Shown here piece by piece: positions 8,434-18,110 of a stretch of 64,000 nucleotides of DNA. The notes beneath the pieces were generated by a model. The model made no database searches, had not been told where the DNA came from, and saw only the letters and a list, made by a program, of their open reading frames with translations. Each line of letters opens with the position of its first letter. Position 1 is the first letter of the stretch. The translations under genes were made by a program, and so were the position numbers. Origin of the DNA: Oenococcus kitaharae DSM 17330 (GTDB lineage Bacteria > Bacillota > Bacilli > Lactobacillales > Lactobacillaceae); contig NZ_CM001398.1 in NCBI RefSeq assembly GCF_000241055.1, positions 327,722 through 391,721 of the forward strand, given 5' to 3'.

Positions 8434-9135
8434 ATGAACGAGGAACTTCAAAATAAATTAAAAAAGGCCGCTGCAGTTCGAGTAGCCGATTACGTGAAAG
8501 ACGGTATGATAGTCGGCCTTGGCAGTGGTTCGACTGTCCGGATGCTTGTCGATGAACTTGGCCGGCGTGTTCAAGAAGAGGGTCTGCAATTCACAGCCGT
8601 TGCCACTTCCATTTTAACTGCGACGCAAGCTAAAAAATTAGGTATCAAGGTTGTTGATTTGGATTCAGTTGACAGTATTGATCTCACGATAGACGGTGCT
8701 GATCAAGTGGACAGCAATTTTAACGGTATCAAAGGCGGCGGCGGCAACTTGCTGTGGGAGAAAATCGTTGCCATCAATTCCAAAAAAATTGTCTGGGTAG
8801 TCGATGAATCTAAAATTGTCGACACAATTGGTGCCTTTCCTTTGGCGGTCGACGTAATTCCATTTGGCAGCCAGCATGTTCTCGCAAAATTCAACCAGGC
8901 AGGTTTTGAGCCGGTGATTCGAAAAGATCAAGCGGGCCATGTATTTAAAACAGACTCCAATAATATTATTTTGGATTTGCATCTGCACAAGATCACACAA
9001 CCGGTCGAACTGGCAGATGAATTAATCAAAACTGTTGGCGTGGTTGAACACGGCCTTTTCCTTAATATGGTTAGCGAAGTTGTTGTCGGTAAAGAAAGCG
9101 GCCCAGAAGTATTAGTTAACCCGAATCTTGGTTAG
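8434..9135 (+). CDS. rpiA: Ribose-5-phosphate isomerase A
   Basis: The 233-residue enzyme interconverts ribose-5-phosphate and ribulose-5-phosphate. It has the N-terminal GLGSGSTV phosphate loop, the DLTIDGADQVD catalytic region (~res 80) and the KGGGGNLLWEK motif (~res 95) that define RpiA. It links ribose from the rbs operon and nucleosides to the phosphoketolase/pentose phosphate route. The start is fixed by the promoter, since the predicted mRNA begins at this ATG. Confidence 0.94.
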   Translation: MNEELQNKLKKAAAVRVADYVKDGMIVGLGSGSTVRMLVDELGRRVQEEGLQFTAVATSILTATQAKKLGIKVVDLDSVDSIDLTIDGADQVDSNFNGIKGGGGNLLWEKIVAINSKKIVWVVDESKIVDTIGAFPLAVDVIPFGSQHVLAKFNQAGFEPVIRKDQAGHVFKTDSNNIILDLHLHKITQPVELADELIKTVGVVEHGLFLNMVSEVVVGKESGPEVLVNPNLG

Positions 9136-9191
9136 TTTAGCTTACAAAGACTTTCTTTTTCGCTTTTTGTTATGTCATAATGGTTGCCAAT

Positions 9192-10856
9192 ATGGGAAAG
9201 CAAGTTGACTTACACATTTTTAACGCCAAAATTTTGGATGTCTTTAACCAAAAATTTGAAGATACAGATTTATGGATTGATCATGGAGCTGTCTATTTCC
9301 GTGGTAAATCAGAAAAACTAACAGCTGCTCACGATTTTGACGCAGAAGGCAAATATATTGTGCCAGGTTTGATAGATGCTCATTTACACATCGAATCATC
9401 ACTTTTGGCACCATCAGAATTAGCCAAACTAGAATTAGCGCACGGTGTCACTCGAATTTTCGCCGACCCGCATGAAATAGGGTCTGTCTCGGGTGTCTCT
9501 GGGCTTTTTTATATGATTGAAGAAGCCAGAAATACGCCTCTGCATATTCACTACATGCTGCCAAGTTCGGTTCCAGCCACAAATTTCGAACACGCAGGTG
9601 CTGTTTTACACGCCGATGCCTTAAAACCTTTTTACGGTTTCCCAGAAATCAATGGTTTAGCCGAGGTCATGGATTTTCCAGCCGTAGAAAACCAAGATCC
9701 AGACATGTTACAAAAAATTAAAGATGCTCAAGCAGCAGGCCACCACGCCGATGGACACGGGTCAGGCTTAACGCGTGAACAATTAGCTGTTTACAGAGCT
9801 GTCGGAATTGACACCGATCACGAAAGCACATCCGGCAAGGAAGCCTTAGAAAGAATCCAATCCGGTATGAAGGTTTTTATCCGTGAAGGAACTGTTGAAC
9901 GCGATGAAAAATCAATTCTACCGGTTGTCCATAAAAACAATCAGTCCTATTTCTCTTTTTGCACGGATGATAAATCCGCGATTGATGTTCAAAAAGAAGG
10001 ATCAATCGACAATAACGTCCGTTTAGCAATTGATGAAGGTATTCCAGCTGAAAGAGCTTTTACAATTGCCAGTTATAATGCCGCCGTGGCACAACATTTG
10101 GAAAATGTCGGTGCGCTGACAGACGGCTATATTGCCGACTTAGTCTTGACGTCAGATCCCAAGAATTTCCAGGCCGAGAAAGTCATGACCGCCGGTAAAT
10201 GGGTAGACAAACTCGATTCCAAAGTATTGACTTTTACCAGTCCGGCTATCAATGCACATCTAACTCTGGATGATCTCAAACTGCCTTTAAAAAGTGATCG
10301 CGCTCACGTCATTAATGTCCAGCCTCATCACATTACAACGCAGCATACTGTGGAGACCGTTTCTCGTGATGAAACAGGTAATTTTGTTGCCGATGAGGAC
10401 TATGCAAAAATTGTCGTGGCCGAACGCTACCATAATTTAGGTCATGGATTGGGTATTATTCACGGCTTTAATCTTAAAGAAGGTGCAATCGGATCAACCA
10501 TTGCTCACGATTCACATAACATGATTATCGCTGGTGTTGATGACAAGGCTATGATTATCGCCTACGATCGCTTAAAGCGCATGGGCGGCGGCTTGATTTT
10601 GGTTAACAAAGATGGTTTTGCTCGTGAACTGCCTCTTGAAATTGGGGGCTTAATGTCTAATAAGCCGTACCAAGAAGTGATTGATAAACAAAAGAAACTG
10701 CTATCGGCATTCAAAGACATATCAGATGATATTAATTTTGATCCTTTCCTCACGCTCTCTTTCATGGCTCTGCCAGTTATTCCAAGCTTAAAGATCACAG
10801 ATCAAGGTCTTTTCGATGTTGATCAATTCAAGTTTATCGATATCAATGCCGACTAA
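9192..10856 (+). CDS. ade: Adenine deaminase
   Basis: This amidohydrolase converts adenine to hypoxanthine. The metal-binding motif DAHLHIESSLL and the following DPHEIGSVSG are diagnostic, as is the C-terminal half with HDSHNMIIAG and GGLILV. The length (~554 residues) fits the two-domain Ade family. I prefer the ATG at 9192. An ATG at 9180 overlaps a CATAAT -10-like box, so a transcript from that box would only include the second start. The gene sits within a purine and ribose salvage region with prs, rpiA and a nucleoside hydrolase. Confidence 0.9.
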   Translation: MGKQVDLHIFNAKILDVFNQKFEDTDLWIDHGAVYFRGKSEKLTAAHDFDAEGKYIVPGLIDAHLHIESSLLAPSELAKLELAHGVTRIFADPHEIGSVSGVSGLFYMIEEARNTPLHIHYMLPSSVPATNFEHAGAVLHADALKPFYGFPEINGLAEVMDFPAVENQDPDMLQKIKDAQAAGHHADGHGSGLTREQLAVYRAVGIDTDHESTSGKEALERIQSGMKVFIREGTVERDEKSILPVVHKNNQSYFSFCTDDKSAIDVQKEGSIDNNVRLAIDEGIPAERAFTIASYNAAVAQHLENVGALTDGYIADLVLTSDPKNFQAEKVMTAGKWVDKLDSKVLTFTSPAINAHLTLDDLKLPLKSDRAHVINVQPHHITTQHTVETVSRDETGNFVADEDYAKIVVAERYHNLGHGLGIIHGFNLKEGAIGSTIAHDSHNMIIAGVDDKAMIIAYDRLKRMGGGLILVNKDGFARELPLEIGGLMSNKPYQEVIDKQKKLLSAFKDISDDINFDPFLTLSFMALPVIPSLKITDQGLFDVDQFKFIDINAD

Positions 10857-10887
10857 AAGATTGTCAACACAACATATATGATCATAG

Positions 10888-10923
10888 AAAAAGCTCGCAC
10901 AACATTGAGTGCGAGCTTTTTTA
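10888..10923. terminator. Bidirectional terminator between ade and hflX
   Basis: Perfect stem AGCTCGCAC/GTGCGAGCT with an 8-nt loop, flanked by A and T runs on opposite sides, placed between convergent genes. Confidence 0.92.
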
Positions 10924-10926
10924 ACA

Positions 10927-12240
10927 CTATTTCTGAACAAATGCCTGATAAGTTTCAATTTGAGCAGCCGGCAATTCTACGCGCAGTCGAGTACCCTGGG
11001 CGGTAAAATCTTGTTCTAAAACGTTATTCCCATTTAGAATTTGATTCACCACAGCCCCTTGATCAAAAGGAATCATTAGTTCAACTGTTTTAAAATCGGC
11101 GAATAATTTCTCATCCAGCAGCTTGATGAAAGCATCCAAGGAATTGTCGTCCAAAGCACTGGCAATTAAATCCTCGCCGCTGCGTTCTGGATAGGTAACA
11201 CCGGCCTTGTCGGCTTTATTAAACACCGTTACCATTGGAATCTGCTCGGCGCCAATCGCAGCTAAAGTCGATTTTGTCGTCGCCATCATATCGCGATAAT
11301 GCGGATCGGAAACATCGACAATCTGCACCAGCAAATCTGCATGCACAGCTTCATCCAATGTAGATTGAAAGCTGGCAATCAAGTTATGCGGCAGATTAGA
11401 AACAAAACCTACCGTATCAGACAATAAGAAACGCCTTTTATTAGGCAGACGTATCGCACGAACTGTTGCATCCAACGTTGCAAAAAGCATGTCTTTTTCA
11501 AAGACTTTTTTGTCATCGATATCTTCTTTGCTTTCTGAATATTTTTCGATCATGCGATTCATCCAAGTTGACTTGCCGGCGTTTGTATAGCCGACAAGGG
11601 CAACCGTTTTTAGCCCAGAATGATCGCGCTGAGATCGCTGAACGGTTGAAGCAGACAATAGCGTTTTTAGCTCGGCTTTGATTTGAGTAATTTGATCCTC
11701 GATTGTGCGGCGGTTTAATTCCAGTTTTGTTTCTCCGGAACCACGGCTGGTAAAGGACCCGCCGCCAGCTCCGCCCTGCTGATCCAATTCATTAGCCAAA
11801 GCCGTATGCAGCCGTGGCAATTGATATTGTTTTTGTGCCAAACGTATCTGCAGTTTGGCCAATTTACTCTTCGCGCGAGAAGCAAAAATATCCAGAATTA
11901 AAGCCGTACGATCAACAACTCTTGTACCGCCACCTATCTTTTTTTTCAGATTACGAATTTGAGTGGCCGTCAGATCATCATTGGAAATCACCAATTCGGC
12001 CTCTCTAGCAGCAACGAGCTCTTTTAATTCTGTAACTTTGCCCTTGCCGAAATAAGTGCTGGCATTAGGACGATCATATTTTTGAGTCAAAACGTCCACC
12101 ACATTTAAATTGTTGGCGGCCGCTAAATTTTTGAATTCTTCGATTGTGTAAGCAAAACTTGCCGAGTTTTTTTGGTTTTCCAAGGCCACTAAAATGACCC
12201 TTTCTTTTGCCTGCTCGGTGTTAAATAATTGTTCGGCCAA
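10927..12240 (-). CDS. hflX: Ribosome-associated GTPase HflX
   Basis: The 437-residue protein has an N-terminal HflX domain with YFGKGKV, the glycine-rich GGAGGGSFTSRGSGE linker (~res 150), a coiled region, and a GTPase domain with P-loop GYTNAGKS (~res 215), DTVGF and NKAD. HflX binds the 50S subunit and helps split stalled ribosomes. It starts with TTG, but an AAAGGAGG site 5 nt upstream makes that start convincing. Size and motifs are standard. Confidence 0.93.
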   Translation of the reverse strand: MAEQLFNTEQAKERVILVALENQKNSASFAYTIEEFKNLAAANNLNVVDVLTQKYDRPNASTYFGKGKVTELKELVAAREAELVISNDDLTATQIRNLKKKIGGGTRVVDRTALILDIFASRAKSKLAKLQIRLAQKQYQLPRLHTALANELDQQGGAGGGSFTSRGSGETKLELNRRTIEDQITQIKAELKTLLSASTVQRSQRDHSGLKTVALVGYTNAGKSTWMNRMIEKYSESKEDIDDKKVFEKDMLFATLDATVRAIRLPNKRRFLLSDTVGFVSNLPHNLIASFQSTLDEAVHADLLVQIVDVSDPHYRDMMATTKSTLAAIGAEQIPMVTVFNKADKAGVTYPERSGEDLIASALDDNSLDAFIKLLDEKLFADFKTVELMIPFDQGAVVNQILNGNNVLEQDFTAQGTRLRVELPAAQIETYQAFVQK

Positions 12241-12273
12241 AAAATCCTCCTTTAAAATACATAAGATAACTGA

Positions 12274-13179
12274 TTAAGGCATTTTTGCAATTTGGTCTTG
12301 AAGCCAATCGCGAAAACGTGCGGCATCAATATCAGTCAGCACTGTGGCATTTGTCCTGCCTTGATGATAGGCAGCACGGATATCGACAACCGTTTCACCA
12401 ATTGCCGGTCCTTCTGTTACGATATCAACCCATACATCCTTAGTCTGATAAAACTCAGGGTGGCATAAATAGCCAATCGTATTAGCATCATGAATCGGCC
12501 AACCTTCAGCGTGAATGTCATTATAATGCGAAATCAAAGCTGCTAACATTTTTCCGGATCGGTTCATGGCACTGACCTGATGGATCCAATCTTGGTTGAC
12601 CATGGCTTTCAGCGTGACATCCAGCCCAACCATTGTGATCGGCAGCCCGGCAGAAAGTAAAATCTTAGCTGCATCGGGATCAGTGAAAACATTAAACTCA
12701 GCCGCACTGGTCATATTGCCGCCACAGATACTGCCGCCCATTGCAAGCACTCGATCAATTTTAGCCAGATCCTGTGGATATTGACGAAACCATAATGCGA
12801 AGTTAGTGTAAGAACCGGTTAAGACTAATGTGACCTTCTCATCACTTTGTACCAGTACATTGTGCCAAGCTTCAGCAGCCGTCTGCTTAATTGGACTGCT
12901 TTGTATGGCTGGAAAAATGTAGCCCTCCATGCCTGATTCGCCATGAATACGGGCAGCATCTTCAAAAGCTTTAATTAAAGGCTGACTAGCACCAGTCGCA
13001 ACCGGCGTCTGCATATTGAAAAATTCAACAAGACGCAAAGCATTCTTCGTGGTTTTATCAACGGTTACGTTACCAGCAACTGTTGTAATCAATTTAACAT
13101 GAAAAGCCGGGTTGTTTAAAATAACTGACAAAGCGACTGCATCGTCAATGCCTGGATCAGAATCAATAATTACGTTCAT
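12274..13179 (-). CDS. Ribonucleoside hydrolase (IunH/RihC family)
   Basis: This 301-residue inosine-uridine-preferring hydrolase-like enzyme cleaves nucleosides to base and ribose. The Ca2+-binding DSDPGIDDAVA motif is at the N-terminus, ATGASQPL is near residue 62, and the MGGS...AEFNVFTDPDAA block is typical. It lies just downstream of the ribose operon but has its own TATACT box 8 nt before the ATG, immediately after the rbs terminator. It would feed ribose to rbsK and rpiA. Purine versus pyrimidine preference cannot be told from sequence. Confidence 0.88.
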   Translation of the reverse strand: MNVIIDSDPGIDDAVALSVILNNPAFHVKLITTVAGNVTVDKTTKNALRLVEFFNMQTPVATGASQPLIKAFEDAARIHGESGMEGYIFPAIQSSPIKQTAAEAWHNVLVQSDEKVTLVLTGSYTNFALWFRQYPQDLAKIDRVLAMGGSICGGNMTSAAEFNVFTDPDAAKILLSAGLPITMVGLDVTLKAMVNQDWIHQVSAMNRSGKMLAALISHYNDIHAEGWPIHDANTIGYLCHPEFYQTKDVWVDIVTEGPAIGETVVDIRAAYHQGRTNATVLTDIDAARFRDWLQDQIAKMP

Positions 13180-13187
13180 AACTTCTA

Positions 13188-13193
13188 AGTATA
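13188..13193 (-). promoter_or_regulatory. -10 box of the nucleoside hydrolase gene
   Basis: TATACT on the minus strand, 8 nt before the ATG at 13179, directly behind the T tract of the rbs terminator. No Shine-Dalgarno sequence. Confidence 0.5.
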
Positions 13194-13219
13194 AAGAAAA
13201 ACGGCCATCGCCGTTTTAA
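13194..13219 (-). terminator. Terminator of the rbs operon
   Basis: On the minus strand AAAACGG, a 6-nt loop, then CCGTTTTT. It lies just after rbsB and before the nucleoside hydrolase promoter. Confidence 0.8.
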
Positions 13220-13232
13220 CTACACACAATCT

Positions 13233-14201
13233 TTACTTCACTAAATTACGATATTGTCTATTCGCTACCAGAGCAATTGGTGATTTTGTCCATTTAGCAA
13301 TCTTTTTACCTTGAAAATGCTGAATCGCAATTTGAATGGCAATTTCACCCATTTTTTGGGGATGCTGCGCAACAGTTGCACTCATTTTGCCGGAACGGAC
13401 AGCAGCAACACCATCTGCTTCACCGTCGATACCGACAATCACAATGTTTTTACCATTCACAGCCTGTGCGGCACCTAAAGCCATTTCATCGTTTTGCGCA
13501 AAAATACCTTGGAGATCAGGATGCCCCTGAATAATATTTTCCGCGACCGACAATCCTTGAGAACGATCAAAACCAGCTGTCTGCTTGGCAACAATAGATA
13601 GCTTTCCTCGTGCATTGCCATCAAAACCTTTTCCACGATCACGTGTGGCTGAGGCACCAGGAATCCCCTGCAATTCAGCCACTTTAGCATTGTTTCCCAA
13701 GGCTTTGATCAAAAAATCAGCAGCCATTCTGCCTGCCAAGACAGAATCTGACGACACCAGAGAGAGCACTTTGCCGCCAGTGGAAGACCGATCAATGGCG
13801 ATCACAGGGATGCCGGCATCATTAGCCGCCTTCACTTCAGGTGTCACCGCATCAGAGTCGACAGGGTTAACAATCAGCAGATCAACTTTTTGCTGAATCA
13901 AATCCTCAATGTCGTTGGACTGTTTGGATGTATCATTTTTACCATCATCAATAATCAGTTGTTTAACACCTTGCTTACGGGCCTGCGTTCTGATGCCTTT
14001 CGCTACTGAAATAAAGAAGGGATTATTCATCGTTGAAATAGAAACACCAATTTTCAGCTGCTTGGCATCGATACGTTTATTCTGATCAATTCGGACCCAA
14101 GGATTATTCAGTGTCAGCAATGGTTTACCGGAAATAAACAGAGCGACCAAGATAATGACAATGAGACCGATTGAGATAATTGAAGTTTTTTTCTTTAACA
14201 T
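13233..14201 (-). CDS. rbsB: Ribose ABC transporter substrate-binding protein
   Basis: This 322-residue periplasmic-binding-protein-like fold begins after an N-terminal hydrophobic segment (residues ~8-27). Landmarks are IGVSISTMNNPFF, NPVDSDAVTPEV, SSDSVLAGRMAADF, FAQNDEMALGAAQA and the VGIDG strand. It is the last gene of rbsK-D-A-C-B. Unusually for a Gram-positive binding protein there is no lipobox cysteine; the N-terminal helix followed by GKPLLTL suggests an uncleaved membrane anchor. Ribose specificity is inferred from the operon. Confidence 0.9.
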   Translation of the reverse strand: MLKKKTSIISIGLIVIILVALFISGKPLLTLNNPWVRIDQNKRIDAKQLKIGVSISTMNNPFFISVAKGIRTQARKQGVKQLIIDDGKNDTSKQSNDIEDLIQQKVDLLIVNPVDSDAVTPEVKAANDAGIPVIAIDRSSTGGKVLSLVSSDSVLAGRMAADFLIKALGNNAKVAELQGIPGASATRDRGKGFDGNARGKLSIVAKQTAGFDRSQGLSVAENIIQGHPDLQGIFAQNDEMALGAAQAVNGKNIVIVGIDGEADGVAAVRSGKMSATVAQHPQKMGEIAIQIAIQHFQGKKIAKWTKSPIALVANRQYRNLVK

Positions 14202-14211
14202 CGTTTCCTCC

Positions 14212-15171
14212 TCAGGCCTTACTCTTCTTGCGGTCTAGTAAGACAGCAATCAAGATCACAACGCCCTTGACAATCTGTTGGTAAAAACTCGAAATACCCA
14301 ACAAATTCATGCCGTTATTCAAGACCCCGATAATCAAAGCACCAACAAAAGTACCGGAAATCCGACCTTTTCCGCCAGCCAAACTTGTGCCGCCTAATAC
14401 GACCGAGGCAATGGCATCCATTTCATATCCAGTTCCCGCATCCGGCTGTGCCGAGGACAAACGAGAAGTTAATATCATGCCGGCCAAAGCCGCAGCAGCT
14501 CCAGAGATCGCATAAATCCAGATGAGAATTTTATTTGTTTTAATACCAGAAACAAAAGCTGCTTTGATATTGCCGCCAATTGCATAAGTTTTCCGGCCAA
14601 AGCTCATGCGATGAAGCAGCAGGTAAAGGACTACAAATGCGGCAAACATAATGATGACCGGAACCGGAATACCGAGAAAGTATCCCCGCCCCAGCACTTG
14701 AAAACTATAATTATTTGTAATTTTCGCACCGGTAATCGGTGAGCCGTCAGTGAAAACATAGGTGGCACCACGAAAAATGGTCATCGTAGCCAAAGTGACG
14801 ATAAACGGCGCAGCACCGCCTTTTGTGATTAGTAAACCATTAATTGCACCGGCAACACCACCCAGTAAGATACCGCTAACAACAGCGATAACAGTTGGCA
14901 CGCCGCTGACAATTAATTGAGCTGTAATCGCAGCGGAAAAAGCCAGGATCGAACCAACGGACAAGTCAATGCCGGCAGTTAAGATGACAAAAGTCATCGC
15001 AAAGGCGATAATGGCGTTAATTGAGACTTGTCTTAATAAATTTAAAAGGTTGTTAATGTCCAAGAAGGCCGGGTTCAGGATTGCCACGATCAGTACTAAA
15101 ACGATCAGAGCTCCCCATGGTCCAAGTTTGGCCAGGAAAGACTTTACAGAATTGCTTGTACCTGTTTTCAT
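14212..15171 (-). CDS. rbsC: Ribose ABC transporter permease
   Basis: The 319-residue polytopic protein of the RbsC/AraH family has the ITAGIDLSVGSILAFSA motif (~res 65) and the EMDAIASVVLGGTSLAGGKGR coupling region (~res 245). About eight to ten membrane helices are visible. It lies between rbsA and rbsB with short gaps, so cotranscription is clear. Confidence 0.93.
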   Translation of the reverse strand: MKTGTSNSVKSFLAKLGPWGALIVLVLIVAILNPAFLDINNLLNLLRQVSINAIIAFAMTFVILTAGIDLSVGSILAFSAAITAQLIVSGVPTVIAVVSGILLGGVAGAINGLLITKGGAAPFIVTLATMTIFRGATYVFTDGSPITGAKITNNYSFQVLGRGYFLGIPVPVIIMFAAFVVLYLLLHRMSFGRKTYAIGGNIKAAFVSGIKTNKILIWIYAISGAAAALAGMILTSRLSSAQPDAGTGYEMDAIASVVLGGTSLAGGKGRISGTFVGALIIGVLNNGMNLLGISSFYQQIVKGVVILIAVLLDRKKSKA

Positions 15172-15174
15172 TTT

Positions 15175-16653
15175 TTATTTCCCCTTTGTCGCAAGTGCCA
15201 TAACCTGCTCTTGAGTTGCTGTTGTGCCATCTAATTCACCGACCAGCTGCCCCTCATACATTACTTCAATCCGATCCGACATGGCAATGAGCTCAGGCAG
15301 ATCAGATGAGACTAAAATAATGGCAACTTTTCGATCCGTCAATTCGTTCATCAGATCGTAGATCTCTTTTTTGGCACCGACGTCAACGCCTCGAGTGGGT
15401 TCGTCAAGGATTAAAATATTTGTTCCAGCACCAATCCATTTTGCCAAGACAGCTTTCTGCTGGTTGCCACCCGATAGACTTGAAACCAGATCATATTCAC
15501 TCATGGCTTTGACACCTAGGCGTTTAATTAACGCTTCGGTAAACTCATCGACAGCCTTCTCATCAATAAATAAACCTTTTTTAAAGCCGTCAATACTTGG
15601 CAGAACAATATTTTCTTTCAGATTGAAGTCTAAAATCAATCCTTCATCTTTACGATTTTCTGTCAAAAAACCAATATTCTCTTTAATCACTTCAGCAGGA
15701 TTGGCAATCCTGTTTTTCTGACCATGAACATAAATATCGCCAGCGGTCACCCTATCGACACCAAATATTGCCCGCATCGTTTCTGTACGGCCGGCACCCA
15801 TCAAACCTGAAAATCCTAGAATTTCACCTTCGTGAAGCTGAAAGTTGACATTGGAGAAACTCGCTCCGCTCAGACCAGAAACTTTTAAAACCTCCTTGCC
15901 TAATTGCGGCGTTCTTTTCGGGTAAAAATCACCTATATCCCGGCCAACCATGTCTTTAACTAGCTGAGTAATTCGGCTTTGTGCTGTCGGCCGGCTAGAG
16001 ACACTGACGCCATCGCGCATCACAGTCACTGTATCCGTAATTTGGAAAATCTCTTCCATACGGTGAGAAATATAAATAAATGACACATTCTGCGCTTTTA
16101 ATTTTTGGATATTTTTAAACAAGGATTTGATCTCAGTCTGTGTCAGAGCCGCTGTCGGTTCGTCCATAATAATGACTTGGGCCTTGGTCATTAACGACTT
16201 GGCAATTTCAATCACTTGCTGCTTGCCGACCGGCAAACTGCCGATTTCATCGTAAATATTGACATCCGATCCCATTTGGGCAAGATATTTTCGAGCAATT
16301 TCGGCCATTTTTTCTTCATCCAAGAGACCGAACTTGTTTTTGATTTCACGATTAATAAACATGTTGTCCAGAACTGACATCTCGCTATAATTGTTCATTT
16401 CCTGATGAATAAAGGAAATACCAGCCTGTTCAGCAGCCATTGCATCGGGATATTGAACAGCCTTGCCATCAACCATAATTTCGCCTCGATCAGCTTTTAA
16501 AAGCCCGGTCAAAATGTTCATTAAAGTAGATTTGCCGGCCCCGTTCTCACCAACCAGGGCATGTACTTCCCCTGGCTGAATCATTATATTGACACCCTTT
16601 AAAACTGAGTTTTGGCCAAAGGCCTTCCAAATGTTTCTCAGCTCAATTTTCAT
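15175..16653 (-). CDS. rbsA: Ribose ABC transporter ATP-binding protein, two ABC domains
   Basis: The 492-residue tandem ATPase has a first domain with intact Walker A GENGAGKST, signature LPVGKQQVIEIAKS and Walker B IIMDEPTAAL. The second has the degenerate GLMGAGRTE loop, signature SLSGGNQQKAVLAKW and LILDEPTRGVD. This asymmetry is normal for RbsA/MglA. It powers uptake through RbsC and stops 3 nt before rbsC. Confidence 0.94.
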   Translation of the reverse strand: MKIELRNIWKAFGQNSVLKGVNIMIQPGEVHALVGENGAGKSTLMNILTGLLKADRGEIMVDGKAVQYPDAMAAEQAGISFIHQEMNNYSEMSVLDNMFINREIKNKFGLLDEEKMAEIARKYLAQMGSDVNIYDEIGSLPVGKQQVIEIAKSLMTKAQVIIMDEPTAALTQTEIKSLFKNIQKLKAQNVSFIYISHRMEEIFQITDTVTVMRDGVSVSSRPTAQSRITQLVKDMVGRDIGDFYPKRTPQLGKEVLKVSGLSGASFSNVNFQLHEGEILGFSGLMGAGRTETMRAIFGVDRVTAGDIYVHGQKNRIANPAEVIKENIGFLTENRKDEGLILDFNLKENIVLPSIDGFKKGLFIDEKAVDEFTEALIKRLGVKAMSEYDLVSSLSGGNQQKAVLAKWIGAGTNILILDEPTRGVDVGAKKEIYDLMNELTDRKVAIILVSSDLPELIAMSDRIEVMYEGQLVGELDGTTATQEQVMALATKGK

Positions 16654-16665
16654 GTTTCCTCTTTT

Positions 16666-17064
16666 CTAGAAGACAACGCCTGATTCTAAAATCACGTTTG
16701 AAAAAGGATGTTCCTCGCCGGTGCGGACAAATGCCCGCGCATATTTAAGGTCTTTTTTCATTTGTTCGTGCGGAATAAACACAATTTCCACTTGACTGCC
16801 CAGAATATCAATTAGGCTCTTTAATCCTTCTGGATTATTTGTCTTCATTTCTAAAGCAACATAGGCTCTTTGAACTTCCAATTCTTGAAGAATTGTTTTT
16901 ACAACATCATCAAAACGAGGTAAATCTTTTGTCACAGCCAAATCGATTTTTTTAGTACCGGCAGGCACAGGCATGCCGGCGTCACCGATAGCCAAAGTAT
17001 CAAAGTGGCCCATATCAGCAACGACAGCCGAAATTTCAGAATTTAACAGAACACCTTTTTTCAT
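16666..17064 (-). CDS. rbsD: D-ribose pyranase
   Basis: The 132-residue RbsD converts beta-pyranose to beta-furanose ribose, the form phosphorylated by Rbs[21 protein letters not shown] at the N-terminus and GDAGMPVP are family signatures; the histidine of MGH is the known catalytic residue. Its ATG overlaps the rbsK stop (ATGA). Confidence 0.94.
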   Translation of the reverse strand: MKKGVLLNSEISAVVADMGHFDTLAIGDAGMPVPAGTKKIDLAVTKDLPRFDDVVKTILQELEVQRAYVALEMKTNNPEGLKSLIDILGSQVEIVFIPHEQMKKDLKYARAFVRTGEEHPFSNVILESGVVF

Positions 17065-17957
17065 TTTTCATCTGCCTCAACCTCTGCAAAAGTAGGAATA
17101 GAAGGCAAAGCGCCAGCTTTTTGGACAGTCAGCGAAGAACTCCGGCTGGCCCAAATCAGCGTTGGTACCAAATTGCTCAAATCGTTTTTGATGTTGGCCG
17201 CAAAAACACCGATAAAAGTATCACCAGCGGCAGTCGTATCGACAGCTTTAACTTTAAAACTCGGAATCATACCGGATTTATCAGCGACTTTGTAAAAGGA
17301 CCCTGACTTCCCCAAGGTAATCAATGTATTTTTGACGCCTAATTTTTCTAATGCTTGAGCAGCATTCATGAGTGAGTCCTGATTAAAGGCAACATCCTGG
17401 TCAATTAAAACCTGTGCCTCGGTCTCATTGGGCGTGACAAAATCAGATAAACGCAGCAGTCCCGCGTCAATCTTTTTCGCCGGGGCCGGGTTTAAAATCG
17501 TCATAACGTGATGCTTCTTCGCAATTTCAAAAGCACGGATCGCAGCTGGAATCGGCGTCTCAAATTGAGTGATAATCGCATCTGCTTCAGCAATTTCATC
17601 TTCGGCTGCCTGAACGTCTTCCACCGTTACCCGCATGTTGGCACCACCATATACTAGAATCGTGTTGCTGCCATCAGCTTCCAGCAGAATCGAAGCTGAC
17701 CCGGTTGGTACCGACTTAGTCACAATCCGAGAAACATCAATCTGATTATCAGCCAATGCTTGTTTCATAAAACGGCCATTAGCATCATCGCCCACAGCTC
17801 CGATAAAGCTGACTTGCGCACCTTGCCTAGCAGCCGCAACGGCTTGATTGGCCCCTTTGCCGCCCGGTGCACTCGTCAGACTGTTAATGTGAATCGTCTC
17901 GCCGCGTTCAGGCAATTTATCCATGTGCTGAATCGTATCGACATTCAAAGACCCCAA
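17061..17957 (-). CDS. rbsK: Ribokinase, true start upstream of the last conventional start codon
   Basis: This PfkB-family kinase phosphorylates ribose to ribose-5-phosphate. It has [15 protein letters not shown], the [16 protein letters not shown] motif and the C-terminal anion hole [11 protein letters not shown]. The first conventional start codon is the TTG at 17957, but it would cut off the first beta strand (the residues before it in frame read KKIVVL). The frame stays open upstream with no ATG, GTG or TTG. A GGAGGGGG ribosome site lies so that an ATC codon at 17987 is 8 nt behind its GGAGG core. Translation may therefore begin at a non-standard codon near 17987, giving ~308 residues. 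First gene of the rbs operon. Confidence 0.88.
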   Translation of the reverse strand: MGSLNVDTIQHMDKLPERGETIHINSLTSAPGGKGANQAVAAARQGAQVSFIGAVGDDANGRFMKQALADNQIDVSRIVTKSVPTGSASILLEADGSNTILVYGGANMRVTVEDVQAAEDEIAEADAIITQFETPIPAAIRAFEIAKKHHVMTILNPAPAKKIDAGLLRLSDFVTPNETEAQVLIDQDVAFNQDSLMNAAQALEKLGVKNTLITLGKSGSFYKVADKSGMIPSFKVKAVDTTAAGDTFIGVFAANIKNDLSNLVPTLIWASRSSSLTVQKAGALPSIPTFAEVEADEK

Positions 17958-18035
17958 GACAACAATTTTTTTATTTTGTTTTTCGATTACGTCCCCCTCC
18001 GGCCGAATCCCCAGCCGCTTAATGCATCCCTTTGT

Positions 18036-18055
18036 ATGGTAAAACGGTTTACCAT
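18036..18055 (-). promoter_or_regulatory. Operator of the rbs operon, probable RbsR site
   Basis: Perfect inverted repeat ATGGTAAA-ACGG-TTTACCAT, the style of LacI-family operators. It lies just downstream of the rbs -10 box, over the transcription start. The neighbouring divergently placed LacI-family gene is the obvious candidate repressor. Confidence 0.75.
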
Positions 18056-18063
18056 CTGCGAAT

Positions 18064-18072
18064 AGTATAACA
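18064..18072 (-). promoter_or_regulatory. Extended -10 promoter of the rbs operon
   Basis: TGTTATACT on the minus strand, an extended -10 (TGn-TATACT), directly upstream of the operator. Confidence 0.6.
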
Positions 18073-18081
18073 AATATTCAA

Positions 18082-18095
18082 CGAAAACGCTTACA
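18082..18095 (-). promoter_or_regulatory. Catabolite-responsive (cre-like) element
   Basis: TGTAAGCGTTTTCG on the minus strand matches the CcpA cre consensus except at the penultimate end position. It lies upstream of the rbs -10 box. CcpA control is inference. Confidence 0.4.
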
Positions 18096-18110
18096 TTTTA
18101 CTGAAAGAAT

